Assembly (NCBI GenBank): GCA_947247005.1
Contig: OX365952.1
Coordinates: 28,584,222-28,648,221, forward strand
Direction: 5' to 3'
DNA: 64,000 nucleotides
Source of the DNA: Spisula solida
Lineage: Eukaryota > Mollusca > Bivalvia > Venerida > Mactridae
The notes beneath the pieces were generated by a model. That model made no database searches. It was not told where the DNA came from and saw only the letters and a list, made by a program, of their open reading frames with translations. A program made the position numbers and the translations under genes. Within the stretch, counting starts at the first letter, position 1, and each line of letters starts with the position of its first letter. Below are positions 38,401 through 53,400 of this stretch, piece after piece.

Positions 38401-41400
38401 TAGACGCTTGTCACCTCAGCTATCATGGTACATCATCCATTTTTGTAGTGTAGTCACTAATTACCTCAGCTATCATGGTACATCATCCATGTTTGTAGTG
38501 TAGTCACTTGTCACCTCAGCTGTCATGGTACATCATCCATGTTTGTAGTGTAGACACTTGTCACCTCAGCTATCATGGTACATCATCCATGTTTGTAGTG
38601 TAGACACTTGTCACCTCAGCTATCATGGTACATCATCCATGTTTGTAGTGTAGACACTTGTCACCTCAGCTATCATGGTACATCATCCATGTTTGTAGTG
38701 TAGACACTTGTCACCTCAGCTATCATGGTACATCATCCATGTTTGTAATGTAGACACTTGTCACCTCAGCTATCATGGTACATCATCCATGTTTGTAGTG
38801 TAGACGCTTGTCACCTCAGCTATCATGGTACATCATCCATGTTTGTAGTGTAGACACTTGTCACCTCAGCTATCATGGTACATCATCCATGTTTGTAGTG
38901 TAGACACTTGTCACCTCAGCTATCATGGTACATCATCCATGTTTGTAGTGTAGACACCTGTCACCTCAGCTATCATGGTACATCATCTATGTTTGTAGTG
39001 TAGACGCTTGTCACCTCAGCTATCATGGTACATCATCCATTTTTGTAGTGTAGACACTTGTCACCTCAGCTATCATGGTACATCATCCATGTTTGTAGTG
39101 TAGACGCTTGTCACCTCAGCTATCATGGTACATCATCCATGTTTGTAGTGTAGACGCTTGTCACCTCAGCTATCATGGTACATCATCCATGTTTGTAGTG
39201 TAGACGCTTGTCACCTCAGCTATCATGGTACATCATCCATGTTTGTAGTGTAGACACTTGTCACCTCAGCTATCATGGTACATCATCCATGTTTGTAGTG
39301 TAGACGCTTGTCACCTCAGCTATCATGGTACATCATCCATGTTTGTAGTGTAGACACTTGTCACCTCAGCTATCATGGTACATCATCCATGTTTGTAGTG
39401 TAGACGGTTGTCACCGCAGCTATCATGGTACATCATCCATGTTTGTAGTGTAGACACTTGTCACCTCAGCTATCATGGTACATCATCCATGTTTGTAGTG
39501 TAGACACTTGTCACCTCAGCTATCATGGTACATCATCCATGTTTGTAGTGTAGTCACTTGTCACCTCAGCTATCATGGTACATCATCCATTTTTGTAGTG
39601 TAGTCACTAATTACCTCAGCTATCATGGTACATCATCCATGTTTGTAGTGTAGTCACTTGTCACCTCAGCTATCATGGTACATCATCCATTTTTGTAGTG
39701 TAGTCACTAATTACCTCAGCTATCATGGTACATCATCCATGTTTGTAGTGTAGACACTTGTCACCTCAGCTATCATGGTACATCATCCATGTTTGTAGTG
39801 TAGACACTTGTCACCTCAGCTATCATGGTTTGATTCCCAGGTTTGGGAGATTAACTTCTGTCTCTATGCCTATGCATGTTTGCATGTTGTCAATTGTAGA
39901 GTTAGTACTGGTTGAACATTGATTCTAGGAATAATGATTCCAAAACTGTTGACAAATATCATTAAACAGTAAACACTGGATCCGACTTTCATAGTTATTA
40001 TGAAACAGATCTCAGTTCATCCTTTAAGTACATCTAGTGAATGAAAATAGTATGATCATGAGTTTCATTTGATGCCTTAAGGCCCTAGGAGAGCTGTCAT
40101 CAATAGATTGAAACTATATTGATATATTGACAATGTTTTTTTGCTGATTGATTATTTCTACACATAAATATGGGTAAATAAATAGGTCTGCCTTATTCAT
40201 TCTATTCCTGCAAAAAAAGACATTTCTAGGTTAAATGGAAGTTGAAAATCTGTTTAAAAAGGTCATTCTCTAAACTCTTATTAAAGTTATCATATTTTGA
40301 AGCTATGATAGTCTATACACAGTTAAAACAGCTTGGCATCAAATAAACATTTAAATAATCCTCTCATACCCTCGTGGCGATGGATAACATCAGGAATGAG
40401 GTGTCGAGAGTAATTAATATAAGTTGAAAAAACTTGTTTCACAATCGACCTTAAATAAATAAATTAGTATAATAATCCTGAATGATAAGCCTGGAATTGG
40501 TTCATCTAAATAATGTACACATAGATGTATTGTCAATATTTTATACAATACTTGATGATATATCAATATCATTGATATGCCTCGGACCAGGTCAATGACA
40601 GCTCTAAATTATAGGCGATTTAGAAATACAAGCCATTTTGGCATAACACATTACAAAGTAATTATGACAGTGAGCGCTGAGATTGAGTCCCTATTGAAAG
40701 CTTTGATGTTGTAACTTGTTATAAGATGAATAGGATAAATGTATGAGGTGAATTTTGTCAATGTATATATGTGTATACTTGCTTGATGTAGATGACTCCT
40801 CATTCAAGTAGATCAACATCTTCAAGGAAACATGTAAGTGTAACACAGAGTCACCTGTCTTGATGTGATGTTATGTGTGAGTAAGTGCTTGCGTGTGTGC
40901 GTGTGTTTTGTCTGTTGGGATTTAACCATTCACTCCCTCCATCATCACGGGTAGACACCATACACACGATGTAGCCCCCTACATCACAGGAAAACGAAAG
41001 TAAAAGTGGATAGCATTTTGGGACGACGGTAAGTTTTTAAACATTATTCTGTAAATATGATTCACTTGAAGCGAACAAATTATTTCAAAGCCCCAATGTG
41101 GTCATTTCCTCTGATCTTTCCTTAATTCTTGACAAGCAGCACCGAAAAGAAATGATTCAATGAGGTAACATTGCCAAAATATTGTTATTGCTAAATTGTG
41201 CAATGATATTTTTAGCTCACCTGAGCACGAAGTGCTCAAGGTGAGCTTTTGTGATCGCCCTATGTCTGTCGTCCGCAGTCCATCGTCAACTATTGGACTG
41301 TTAACACTCTAGAGGTCACAGTTTTCACTTAATCTTTATGAAACTTGGTCACAATGTTTTATCTATGAGATCTTGGTCAAGTTCGTAACTGGGTCATCTG

Positions 41401-44400
41401 GGGTCAAAAACTAGGTCAAATCAAAGAAAAACCTTGTTAACACTCTAGAGGTCACATTTTTGATATAATCTTAATGAAACTTAATCACAATGTGAACCTC
41501 TATGAAATCTAGGTCAAGTTCACAACTGGGTCACCAGGGTCAAAAACTAGGTCACAAGGTCACATTAAAGAAAAATCTTGTTAACAATCTAAAGGTCACA
41601 TTTTATACCTAATCTTTATGAAACTTGATCACAATGGTTGTCTCTATGAAATCTAGTAGGTCAAGTTCACAACTGGGTCTCCTGGGGTAACAAACTATAT
41701 AAAACTAGGTCACAAGGTCACATTGAAGAAAAATCTTGTTAACACTCTAGAGGTCACATTTTTTACCTAATCTTTATGAAACTTGGTCACAATTTTATCT
41801 CTATGAAATCTAGGCCAAGTTTGTAACTGGGTCATCTGGGGTCAAAAACTAGGTAACGAGGTCAAATCAAAGAAATACCTTGTAAACACTCTCGAGGTCA
41901 CATTTTGAATATAATCTTAATGAAACTTGGTCACAATGATCATCTCAACAAAATCTAGGTCAAGTTCGATATTGGGTCATCCGGGGTAAAAAACTAGGTC
42001 ACAAGGTCAAATCATAGAAAAACCTTGTGTAGTCACTAGAGGTCACAATTTTGACTTAATATTTATGAAACTTGGTCACAATGATCATCCTAACAAAATC
42101 TAGGTCAAGTTCGATATTGGGTCATCCGGGGTCAAAAACTAGGTCACAAGGTCAAATCATAGAAAAACCTTGTGTAGTCACTAGAGGTCAAAATTTTGAA
42201 TTAATCTTTATGAAACTTGGTCACAATGATCATCTCAACAAAATCTAGGTCAAGTTCGATATTGGGTCATCCGGGGTAAAAAACTAGGTCACAAGGTCAA
42301 ATCATAGAAAAACCTTGGGTAGTCACTAGAGGTCACAATTTTGGCCTAATCTTTATGAAACTTGGTCACAATGATCATCTCAACAAAATCTAGGTCAAGT
42401 TCGATATTGGGTCATCTGGGGTAAAAAAGTAGGTCATTAGGTCAATCATATAAAAACCTTGTGTAGTCACTAGAGGTCACAATATTGGCCTAATCTGTAT
42501 AAAACTTGGTCACAATGACCATCTCAACAAAATCCAGGTCAAGTTCGACAGGTGAGCGACCTTAGGCCCTTTGGGCCCTCTTGTGTTATTTTTAGCTCAC
42601 TTGTCACAAAGTGACAGAAGAGTGAGCTTTTGTGATCACACTTCGTCCGTCGTCCGTCCGTCAACAATTGGGTTGTGTCCTCTCTAGAGGACACAATTTT
42701 GGCCTAATCTTTATGAAACTTGGTCACAATGATCATCTCAACAAAATCTAGGTCAAGTTCGATATTAAGTCATCTGAGGTCAAAAACTAGCTCACTAGGT
42801 CAAATTATAGAAAAACCTTGTTTTAAACCTTTCAACATGTAGTCTTCATGGTCACTAAACTCTCTGCTATAACTCTCTACCTCTATACATACAAGTAAAC
42901 TTTCATCAACCAATGAAAATGTGTATCAGGGTTCACAGCAGTTTTGTAAAGGTCAAATATTCTAGTATTTTAAGCAGGGTGTGAATTGTAACGGTTAAGT
43001 GGAAATCAAAGAGCTGTAGGAGCGTAGACATTTTCCTGATGGTTGTGGGTGCAACCCCCACTGGAACCATAATTTTTATTTTTTTATTTTTATTTTTTTT
43101 AGTGTTTAGGTATTGTTTTGTCTTTATATCATGTATTTGTACATTTTCCTGATGGTCGTGGGTTCAACTCCCACTGGAACCATAATTTTTTTTTTATATA
43201 TTTTTTTTTTAAATGTTTAGGTATTGTTTTGTCTTTATAACATGTATTTGTACATTTTCCTGATGGTCGTGGGTTCAATCCCCACTGGAACCATAATTTT
43301 TTATTTTTATTTTTTTAAATGTTTAGGTATTGTTTTGTCTTTATAGCATGTATTTGTACAGTTATATGGAGGAAAAATATTCGAAAATATTTTGTTTAAA
43401 ATATAGGTCAAATCATAGAAAAACCTTGTGTAGTCAGTCACCAGAGGTTACAATTTCAACTTAATCTTTATGAAACTTTGTCACAATGATCCTGTCAACA
43501 AAATCTAGGCCAAGTTCGATTTTGGGTCATCTGGCGTCAAAAACAAGGTCACAATGTCAATTGACATTTTCCTGAGGGTCGTGGGTTCAAACCCCACTGG
43601 AACCATAATTATTTTTTTAAGTGTTTAGGTATTTGTTCTGTCTTCATAGCATGTATTTGTACAGTTATATGGAGAAAATATTTTGTTTAAATTATAGGTC
43701 AGATCATAGAAAAACCCTGTGTAGTCACCAGAGGTTACAATTTCGACTTAATCTTTATGAAATTTGGTCCTAATAATCATCTCAACACAATCTAGGTTAA
43801 GTTTGATATTAATTAAGTCATCTGGGGTCAAACGCTAGGTCACATGGTCAAATCATACAAAAACTTGCAATAGAGGCTGAATTTCCTTAAATTTTATTCA
43901 GAAAATGTGTAGGATCACCATAGGGGTGTGCATGCACTAGTACGACAGGTGAGCGACCTAGGGCCCTTTGGGCCCTCTTGTTTATATATCTGTATATATA
44001 TACACACAAATGTACATATAATTTTGTGTTATACGACAAAGTATAGGTAGCCCAAAGCTAATAAACGTTGTCATTGTCACAGACACCCGTTATTATCAAA
44101 ACATACTATTTTTGACAAAAAATCGATATTAGCACTATTTGAATACAAAAAATATACCTATTCATTCAACTAGATACCGTACAGTGAAAGGCTAGATACT
44201 GTACACAAGACAATGTTGTTTCTCTTCAATTGTATGCTTGTTAGTTGGTGTTTACTTATGAGGTTTAAACATAGGTGAAGAACATGACATGTAAAAGTTT
44301 AAATCTAAACAGAGTCCTGGGAAACGCATAATTTAGCTGTGATGAAAGGAAAATGTACGTTTTTCTGCATTGTCCTTCAACAGTGATATTTTTGGGTGCT

Positions 44401-47400
44401 GCTTGTCAAGAAATAAGGGAAGATCAGCGGAAATGACCTCATTGATACTTTGAAACAAATATTCCGCTGCTTAAATTTGTTCACTTCAAATGGATTATAT
44501 AAATATTTCGAGTGCTCAGTGCAAAACTATGGTAACTACATCAATTTTATATAGGCATGTTCAATAGTTAGGCACTGAGCCCTCGATTTACAGAATAATG
44601 TTTAAAAACTTACCGTCGTCCAAAAACGCTATCCACTTACTTTCATTTTCGTATGATGTAGGGGGCTATATCCGGAGTACGGCGCTAAATATTTAAAGTG
44701 GCTGCAGGAATCATTTGGAATATATCAAATGCACTACACATGCACTCAGAATACATACAGAATGTTTACAATGCACTTCGATCATGCAGGAATAAAAACT
44801 CAAATTTCTTTTTTGACAATATTCTGGCACATTCTGACGCCATGTGATCTGGGCCATTCAAATAAATACACAAATGTTTAATGAATAGTTTATTTTTATG
44901 CCCCCCTATCGATAGATTGGGAGGCATATAGTGATTCACCTGTCCGTCCGTCCGTTCGTCCGTCCGTTCGTCCGTCCGTCCTGGTTAACCCAAATTGACC
45001 GTTTCTTCTAGCATTAATAAGGCTTGCTACAAAGCTTTCATACTTGCATGGATGTTGTGTATGAACACTCTCCACACGCCAGTATCACCTAACCCCTTTT
45101 TGACCTTCACCTTGACCTAATTTTGGACTTAGACTTATTTATGGACAAGGCTTCCACAGGGGGCATAAGCGTTTATTGAACGCAGTCTTGTTTTAGTTAT
45201 GCCCCCATATCGATAGATCAGGAGGCATATAGTGATTCACGTGTCCTCCGTCTGTTCGTCCGTCCAATTCTTGTCCGGGCTATTTCTCAAGAACCACTGC
45301 TCAGATTTTAACAAAACTTCATGGATAGCTTCACTACCAAGTGGAGATGCGCATATCGTCGGTACGTTCCGGTTCGCTTATAATTCACACAGTTATGCCC
45401 CTTGGAAGATCGCACTATAACTATATTCTAAATTCTTGTCCAGGCTATTTCTCAAGAACCACTGCTCAGATTTTAACAAAACTTCATGGATAGCTTCACT
45501 ACCAAGTGGAGATGAGCATATCGTCGGCACGTTCTGGTTCGCTGATTATTCACACTGTTATGCTCCTTGGAAGATCGCACTATAACTATATTCTAAATTC
45601 TTGTCCGGGCTATTTCTCAAGAACCACTGTTCAGATTGTAACAAAACTTCTAGGATAGCTTCACTACCAAGTGGAGATGAGCATATCGTCGGCACGTTCT
45701 GGTTCGCTGATTATTCACACAGTTATGCTCCTTGGAAGATCGCACTATAACTATAGACTAAATTCTTGTCCGGGCTATTTCTCAAGAACCAGAGCTCAGA
45801 TTTTAACCAAACTTCATGGATAGCTTCACTACCAAGTGGAGATGCGCATATCGTCGACACGTTCTGGTTCGCTGATAATTCACAGTTATGCCCCTTGGAA
45901 GATATCCAATATAACTATATACTTTATTCTTGTCCCAAATATTTTCGGCTTTTTTGGTTTTCTTTCCATTCAAAGTAAGTATATTTACCAAGTGGAGATG
46001 CGCATATCGTCGGCACGTTCGTGTTCGCTGATAATTCACACAGTTATGCCCCTTGGAAGATATTCAATATTTTTCGTTCTCAGTTCGAAATATGTACCGA
46101 TGAACGGGATTTACCATTCACATTCTGATGTCGTATATGAACACTCTCCACACGCCTGTATCACATAACGCCATTTTGACCTTTACCTTGACCTAATTTT
46201 GGACTTATTGAAGGGCAAAATTCTTGGTTAACCAAAATTGACCGTTTCTTATAGCATCATTATGGCTTTCTACAAAGCTTTAATACTTGCCTGGATGTTG
46301 TATATGAATACTCTCCACACGCCTGTATCACCTAACCTCATTTTGACCTTCACATTGACCTAATTTTGGACTTATTAAGCGTCCAATTCTTGTTAACCCA
46401 AATTTCGTCTTACATCAAGGTGTTGTCTTTAAACTTGACATACTTGTTTACTATCATAAGCCCCTTATACTGACAAAGCCATGTAACCTCATTTAACATT
46501 TTAACAGAATTATGGCCCCTGATTGACGTTTTTATGGACTAGGCTTCCAGAGGGGCATAAGCGTTTATTGAACGCAGTCTTGTTTAATATGTATTTCATT
46601 TCTAACTAAATAGGTTTAAGAAGAGCATGGGAAAACATTCAAATTGTCCTGAACATATGGAATGCACTTGGAATGCAGTTGGAATACATTTCGAACATAC
46701 AAGAATGTACCTCGAATTGCTATTCCAACGACATTTCGGCTCATTCCGACTCATGTGTGATTGGGGTATTATACCCAAGTGTTTTAGTTTAGTTCAACCC
46801 TTTTGTTATGGCTAGTTGACAAATCTCAACTGTGTAATATGCTGTCCAATCGTTATTAGTGCTCACCTGTATGAAATAAGATCCTGTTTTAAGCAGACAA
46901 TATTGTTAGATAACAAAGATTTTTACAGCCATATGTACTAACATCTAGTATGGAGATATTGACCTGATCCTTACTTTTATGCATGAATAATATTACAAGG
47001 TTCTTACATCATGACCAAGTGCAAATTGTGCAATATCGGTCATTTAGATTTGTGTATTACATCTTGAACACTTGATACTCCCCGCTTATAAAAACAATCA
47101 TACAACCACAGTTAGTTACGAAATATAAATATAGATACGATGTCAGCTGTTAAATTATGCTAATAGAAGGTCGATGAGCAGGTCAAAAATCTCGTTACTA
47201 TACCTGCATTAAGCAGTACCATGTTTGTATACATTGTGATATGTGAAAATTGTACACCTTTCTGGCCACTTGATTTGTTCGGATTTCACAAAAGTTCGGT
47301 ATTGTCAATCATTCTTAGTTTTTATCTTAAATTTGTCGTAGTTTAATTTGATTGGTTTTGTTTGATAGTAGGCACCCAATCTGGGTATGATATGCATCAA

Positions 47401-50400
47401 GTGTTTAAGGGGCTTTGAAAAACAAATTTAAATACAAACATATCTTTTATTTACACCAATCATTATAATGTCACTGGTAATATCCGAAGTCTCACAAAAT
47501 GCAGTGTCGTCATAGAATCATCGTTAAAGTCATCTGAAAAATTGCTAAAAGTTTTATGAACATTTTAAAACATATTTAACAATAATAGTAATGTTACCCT
47601 TTGCTAGCTATTACCCTTTGCTAGCTGTTACCCTTTGCTAGCTATTACCCTTTGCTAGCTGTTACCCTTTGCTAGCTGTTACCCTTCAAGTTTGATGTTG
47701 CTTTATCTCTTCCTCTTTCATTTGAACAGTTTGGTTATTATACATGTATATAATTCCATAGGACCAGCTGGGGCTTAGCTGAGCGTGTACGCAAATTGTG
47801 GTGTTTGAACCAACTGGGGTGTAGATGTGAGTGTACACAAGTTGTGGTGTGTTGGGAGACATAGTGAGAGTGTATACAAGTTGTGGTGTGTTGGGAGACA
47901 TAGTGAGAGTGTATACAAGTTGTGGTGTGTTGGGAGACATAGTGGGGACGTAGATAAGAGTGTACACAAGTTGTTGTGTTTGGGGACGTAGATAAGAGTG
48001 TACACAAGTTGTGATGTTTGGGGACGTAGATAAGAGTGAACGCAAGTTGTGGTGTTTGGGGACGTAGATAAGAGTGTACGCAAGTTGTGGTGTTTGGGGA
48101 CGTAGATAAGAGTGTACGCAAGTTGTGGTGTTTGGGGACGTAGATAAGAGTTTACACAAGTTGTGGTGTTTGGGGACGTAGATAAGAGTGTACACAAGTT
48201 GTTGTGTTTGGGGACGTAGATAAGAGTGTACACAAGTTGTTGTGTTTGGGGACGTAGATAAGAGTGTACACAAGTTGTTGTGTTTGGGGACGTAGATAAG
48301 AGTGTACACAAGTTGTGGTGTTTGGGGACGTAGATAAGAGTGTACACAAGTTGTGGTGTTTGGGGACGTAGATAAGAGTGTATACAAGGTGTGGTGTTTG
48401 GGGACGTAGATAAGAGTGTACACAACTTGTTGTGTTTGGGGACGTAGATAAGAGTGTACACAACTTGTGGTGTTTGGGGACGTAGATAAGAGTGTACACA
48501 ACTTGTGGTGTTTGGGGACGTAGATAAGAGTGTACACAACTTGTGGTGTTTGGGGACGTAGATAAGAGTGTACACAACTTGTGGTGTTTGGGGACGTAGA
48601 TAAGAGTTTACACAAGTTGTGGTGTTTGGGGACGTAGATAAGAGTGTATACAAGTTGTGGTGTTTGGGGACGTAGATAAGAGTGTACGCAAGTTGTGGTG
48701 TTTGGGGACTTAGATAAGAGTGTACACAACTTGTGGTGTTTGGGGACGTAGATAAGAGTGTACGCAAGTGGTGGTGTTTGGGGACGTAGATAAGAGTGTA
48801 CGCAAGTTGTGGTGTTTGGGGACGTAGATAAAGAGTGTACGCAAGTTGTGGTGTTTGGGGACGTAGATAAGAGTGTACACAAGTTGTGGTGTTCAAGTTT
48901 AAGGTCACCATTTATTTAACATTAATAAATGAGTACTGATTTTGATGTCAGTAGGTAAAAGGCTAAGTCACTGTGACTGTTAACATAATCTACTATTTGG
49001 TTGTCATGGGAATACATGTTTTAAAACATCCCTTGTTACTTTCATTTCCTAATGCTTTGTATACATAGTGCTTGGCAGGATTGGCTGTTGATACCAGATT
49101 GTTTTGTTAATGTGATATACTTAAAACATATTACATTTATTTTTGTGTTGTATAAAATATGCTTTCTATTTATATTATATGTTGCAATTTTACTAATTGC
49201 TATATAACATATTTGATTGAAAACAGAACCAGCATCATTTACTTGTAAATGCATTAACACCATGATGCCCGTAATTGGTATATTTCTCTCACACCCTCGT
49301 GGCGATGTGTACCATCTGAAATGAGGTGTCGAAAGTGATTAATATAAGTTGTAGAACTGTGCTAGTCAAGTGGTATAACTCTATAATGATTTTATAAGGA
49401 GTTATTGCCCTTTTCAATTTGGAAATTTTGGTTGAAAAAGTTTTGATAGTGTCTGATATTTTGTTTACTTTCAATGCTATTTCCATAAAGCTTGTTAAAC
49501 TTTCTTATATAGTACTAGAGAAGTGGCATACTCTAATATGATTTTGTAAGGAGTTATGATATTCAGAACATAATTTTGTCCCTTACCGTGTCCATTTAGT
49601 TGCTATGAAAAAAAATATATTTGTAGTCATATGCTTCTAAAGCTTGACGTCCTAGCTATAGTACAAAGTTCTTGTATTATAACATTTTCAGAATCAAGAA
49701 GTTCCAGTGAAGATGACTGCAGCTGCCATTTTACGTGAAGGTCATTTATATCAAAGACGAGAAGATAAAGAAATAAGAAGGTATATATCGTTTCTTTGTT
49801 AACATAGTCCGGTTTATGGTGAAAGCGCTGGATGATTTGTCCAATTGACAATTTCCTAAATTCATGAATTCATAAACAGAGAATTTGTCAATTATGTTTA
49901 CAGTATACAAATATACATCCTCAATGTATAAGAATGATAATGTTATTATGCGATGATTGTGAACCATATTGAATATTGATCTATAACCAAGTATGTCATC
50001 CACTATACATAAAGTTGTTATTATTATTTAATGGTATATTGTACTAATATATCCCTGGTAAAAAGAGCTGTGCTAAGTCTGTGATAAAATCCTTGTCAAA
50101 TATGTGATGAAAACTGTCAGTTTTCAAGCCACAAAAAATGTAGCACTATTTTTTTGTGTAGTATCTAATTGACCTTTCTGCAGACGCATCGTAGCTACAC
50201 CGCCCATAGTTACGAGTATTCCTTGTAACTATATGCAAGATAAGCTTTCATCAAAATGGCGTCTAATACAGAGATGCCGTGTAATTAGCTTGATACAATT
50301 CCTTTAAATATCCTTGAGTGACCATTTTTCGATTCCCTAAGCATTAAACACAAAATAGAAAGTAACAACAGGTACAGTATAATAAAAAGAAGCCATTTAC

Positions 50401-53400
50401 TTGTTGATGAATTCCTTCCATTAAATCCGAAATAAATATCCACTAAAATACAATGTCACACATCACTAAAATTGATAAACAGTAAACCAAACTGTCAAAA
50501 CATGTCCGCCATTTTGTTGGTCCTTGCTACGTCACTAACTGCGTCATCAATATTAGGCCAATGCTATTCACATTAGCTAAATGTCACAACGATAAAAATT
50601 CACAGTGAACACTGTTAAATTGAATTTAAGAAATGAACCAGAGCAATAAACAGTATTTTTCACGGTTAAGCGAATTTTAGGATTGATCGTATCATATACC
50701 CTGCTCTAAAGGGTAAAAAATAGACTTTGGCTGCACTTTTAACATTACCATTGCTGGCGTGCAGCAATTAATCAATCTGTAGAATGCTGTTAATAGTGTG
50801 GTCTTATCTGCCGAGGTATGGCCTACTAAAATATAAAAAAAAAATTGCTATTTTGACACTAAGGACTGAAGCAACTTTGACCCAATATATTTTTCACATG
50901 ACCTTAAAAAATATTGATCCGACCACGTTACTTCATTCATGAAACTGTAAACAATGCAGACAGAGTGACAAAATATTTGATTACGTTGTGCATAGCGTTT
51001 CCTAGGGTATTTCAACAACATGACTTTTTGGGAATAGTGAATATGGTATAGTTTTATGAATTTTGATTTAGGTAACCGAAAATTACATGTTTATACACCT
51101 TGTATTTTCTGAGAAAATGTTTCCCGCTTTAAATTTACTATGCTGTAAACATTTCCCCAGAATATGCGCACGCATCATCAAAAACAAAATGGGGTCGAAT
51201 CAAAGGGCAGGGTCGAAAATTGGGCACTTGACGATATATCACTTTAGTCAATGTTTTAAAAATATTTTAAAACAAATTGTTGGCCTAGCCTTAAAACTTG
51301 CAAATCAATGGATTTTATCGAAGATATTTACCTAAACAGTCCCTTAATCAGGGCCAAACAGTTTCCGACTTTGCATGCAGACACTCGCACGTAATTTTGT
51401 CCCTCAAGCAGAATGTTTCTTTTTATTTAAATCACTATTTAGGTAAACTTTTGTGTGCAAATCGTGAAAATTGAATTACCTGTCTTGAGAGAAGCATCCT
51501 TTATTGTTACAAATAATTCAATTTGTGTGTTAATACATATACTAACATATACACTGTGTATTAACTAGCCTTTCATCTTCTATGTGTTAATACATATACT
51601 AACATATACAATGTGTAATCTTCCATTAACTAGCCTTTCATCTTCTACACATCTTGTATTATCATAATCAGTATGTTCCTGTGCTAATTAATAATCAAAT
51701 TCCAACGTGCATAACTGCTTAAAAATAAGTATAGTAGCAGGGGTGTGGAATTCATTTGTCCGCCTGGCCGACTTTGGCTTTTTTGCCTGCGGGGAAGTAG
51801 ATTTTTCCATCCAGCTTGCCCATGGGAAAGTGCAAAATTATCACGAGAAAATAGTGCCCTATTTTAAATTAACAAAGATGAATCCCTAAATTACTGACAA
51901 AAAAAGATTTAATTAACAAACATTGAATTAAACCTAGTACTCTAATCCTTGACAAGATAAATAAATGAATGAAACTGAAATTTTGTTGCTTTTTTGTATT
52001 TTCCTGGGCAAGTAGATTTAGTTTTTGGCAAGTGGATTTTTCGGAAAATTTAAAAAAATTGAGAATTGCCACACCCCTAAATGTGAATCTTTCTGATCCC
52101 ACAACACCGCATAATATGTGTACACGGTTTGTCATTGACAGTCAGCAAATAAACAAATTACTAATATATAATCACGCATTTTCAATTAAAAAAATAACGT
52201 TAAAAATGTTGGGTCAAGTGCAATAATTAGGGCTATACATATTTCATATGCACCATTATACCAGAACTAAATAAGTCCATTGTGTAACATACTTCGATGA
52301 TCTCGTTTAGATTCGTCACGTTAAAAGTATTTATCACATCTATACTATGAATATCAAAGAAAGGGATCTGACTTTATGACCGTGCAAGCCGTCATAAACT
52401 AAAAAACGGCCTCCAAAAAAGAAGAGAAATCATCATTTACACAGGATCTCAGGAAATTGGTATGACGATTTGATAGCAGAACATAATTTTTAGCTCACCT
52501 AAGCACTCAAGGTGAACTTTTGTGATCACCCTATGTCCGGCGCCCGGCGTCCACCGTCCGTCGTCAACAATTGGTTAAATTCGTAACTGGGTCATTTGGG
52601 GTAAAAAACTAGGTCACTAGGTCAAATCAAAGAAAAACCTTGTTAACACTCTAGAGGTCACATTTTTGACATAATCTTTATAAACCTCTATGAAATCTAG
52701 GTCAAGTTTGCAACTGGGTTACCTTGGGTCAGAAACTAGGTCACAAGGTGACATTGAAGAAAAACCTTGTTAACACTCTAGAGGTCACATTTTTTACCTA
52801 ATCTTTATGAAACTTGGTTACAATGTTTGTCTCTATAAAATATATGTTAAGGTCGTAACTGGGTCATCTTGGATCAAAAACTAGGTCACATCAAAGAAAT
52901 TATTATTAACACTCCAATGGTCACGCTTTTTGCCTAATCTTTATGTGTTATAATCTCTATAAAATTTAGGTCATGTTTCTAACTGGGTCTCATGGGGTTA
53001 AAAACTAGGTCACCAGGTCACATTGATAAAAAAACCTTGTTTAACACTTTCGAGGTTACATTTTTAGCTCATCTGATTTTTGAAAAAAAGATGAGTTATT
53101 GTCATCACTTGATCGTCAGCGTTGCATGGTTAAGTTTTGTGTTTAGGTAAACCTTTTTCATAAACTATCAAAGCTATTGCTTTGAAACTTGCAACACTTG
53201 TTCACCATCAATACCTGAGCCTGTAAAGCAAGACCCATAACTCTGATCTGCATTTTGTAAGAATTATTGCCCCTTTTTGGACTTAGAAAGTAAAATGCCT
53301 TGGTTAAGTTTTGCGTTGCGGTCCACTTTTCTCCTAAAATATCAGAGTTATTGCTTTGAAACTTTCAACACTTGTTCACCATCAATACCTGACCATGTCA

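Larger units (their letters stand above)
40972..44668. mobile_element. TIR element whose loop holds two HINEs
   Basis: Perfect 15-bp ends TAGCCCCCTACATCA (40972-40986) and TGATGTAGGGGGCTA (44654-44668). The arms stay complementary inward: 'gacgacggtaagtttttaaacattattctgtaaat' style sequence at 41030 against 44590-44625, and 'ttgacaagcagcacc' at 41132 against 'ggtgctgcttgtcaa' at 44395. Without the HINEs (41214-42584, 42594-43981) the element would be about 0.9 kb. Target duplication not identified. Confidence 0.7.

Noticed and set aside
40091..40607. Half-kilobase MITE with AGAGCTGTCAT ends
   Set aside because: Only 11 bp of inverted repeat and no target duplication; kept as a remark only.
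47686..48911. 398-aa and 378-aa - strand frames (SPNTTTCVHSYLRPQTPQLVYT)
   Set aside because: 38-bp unit times three is 114 bp, giving an open 38-residue repeat in all three frames; intronic array of CFAP99.
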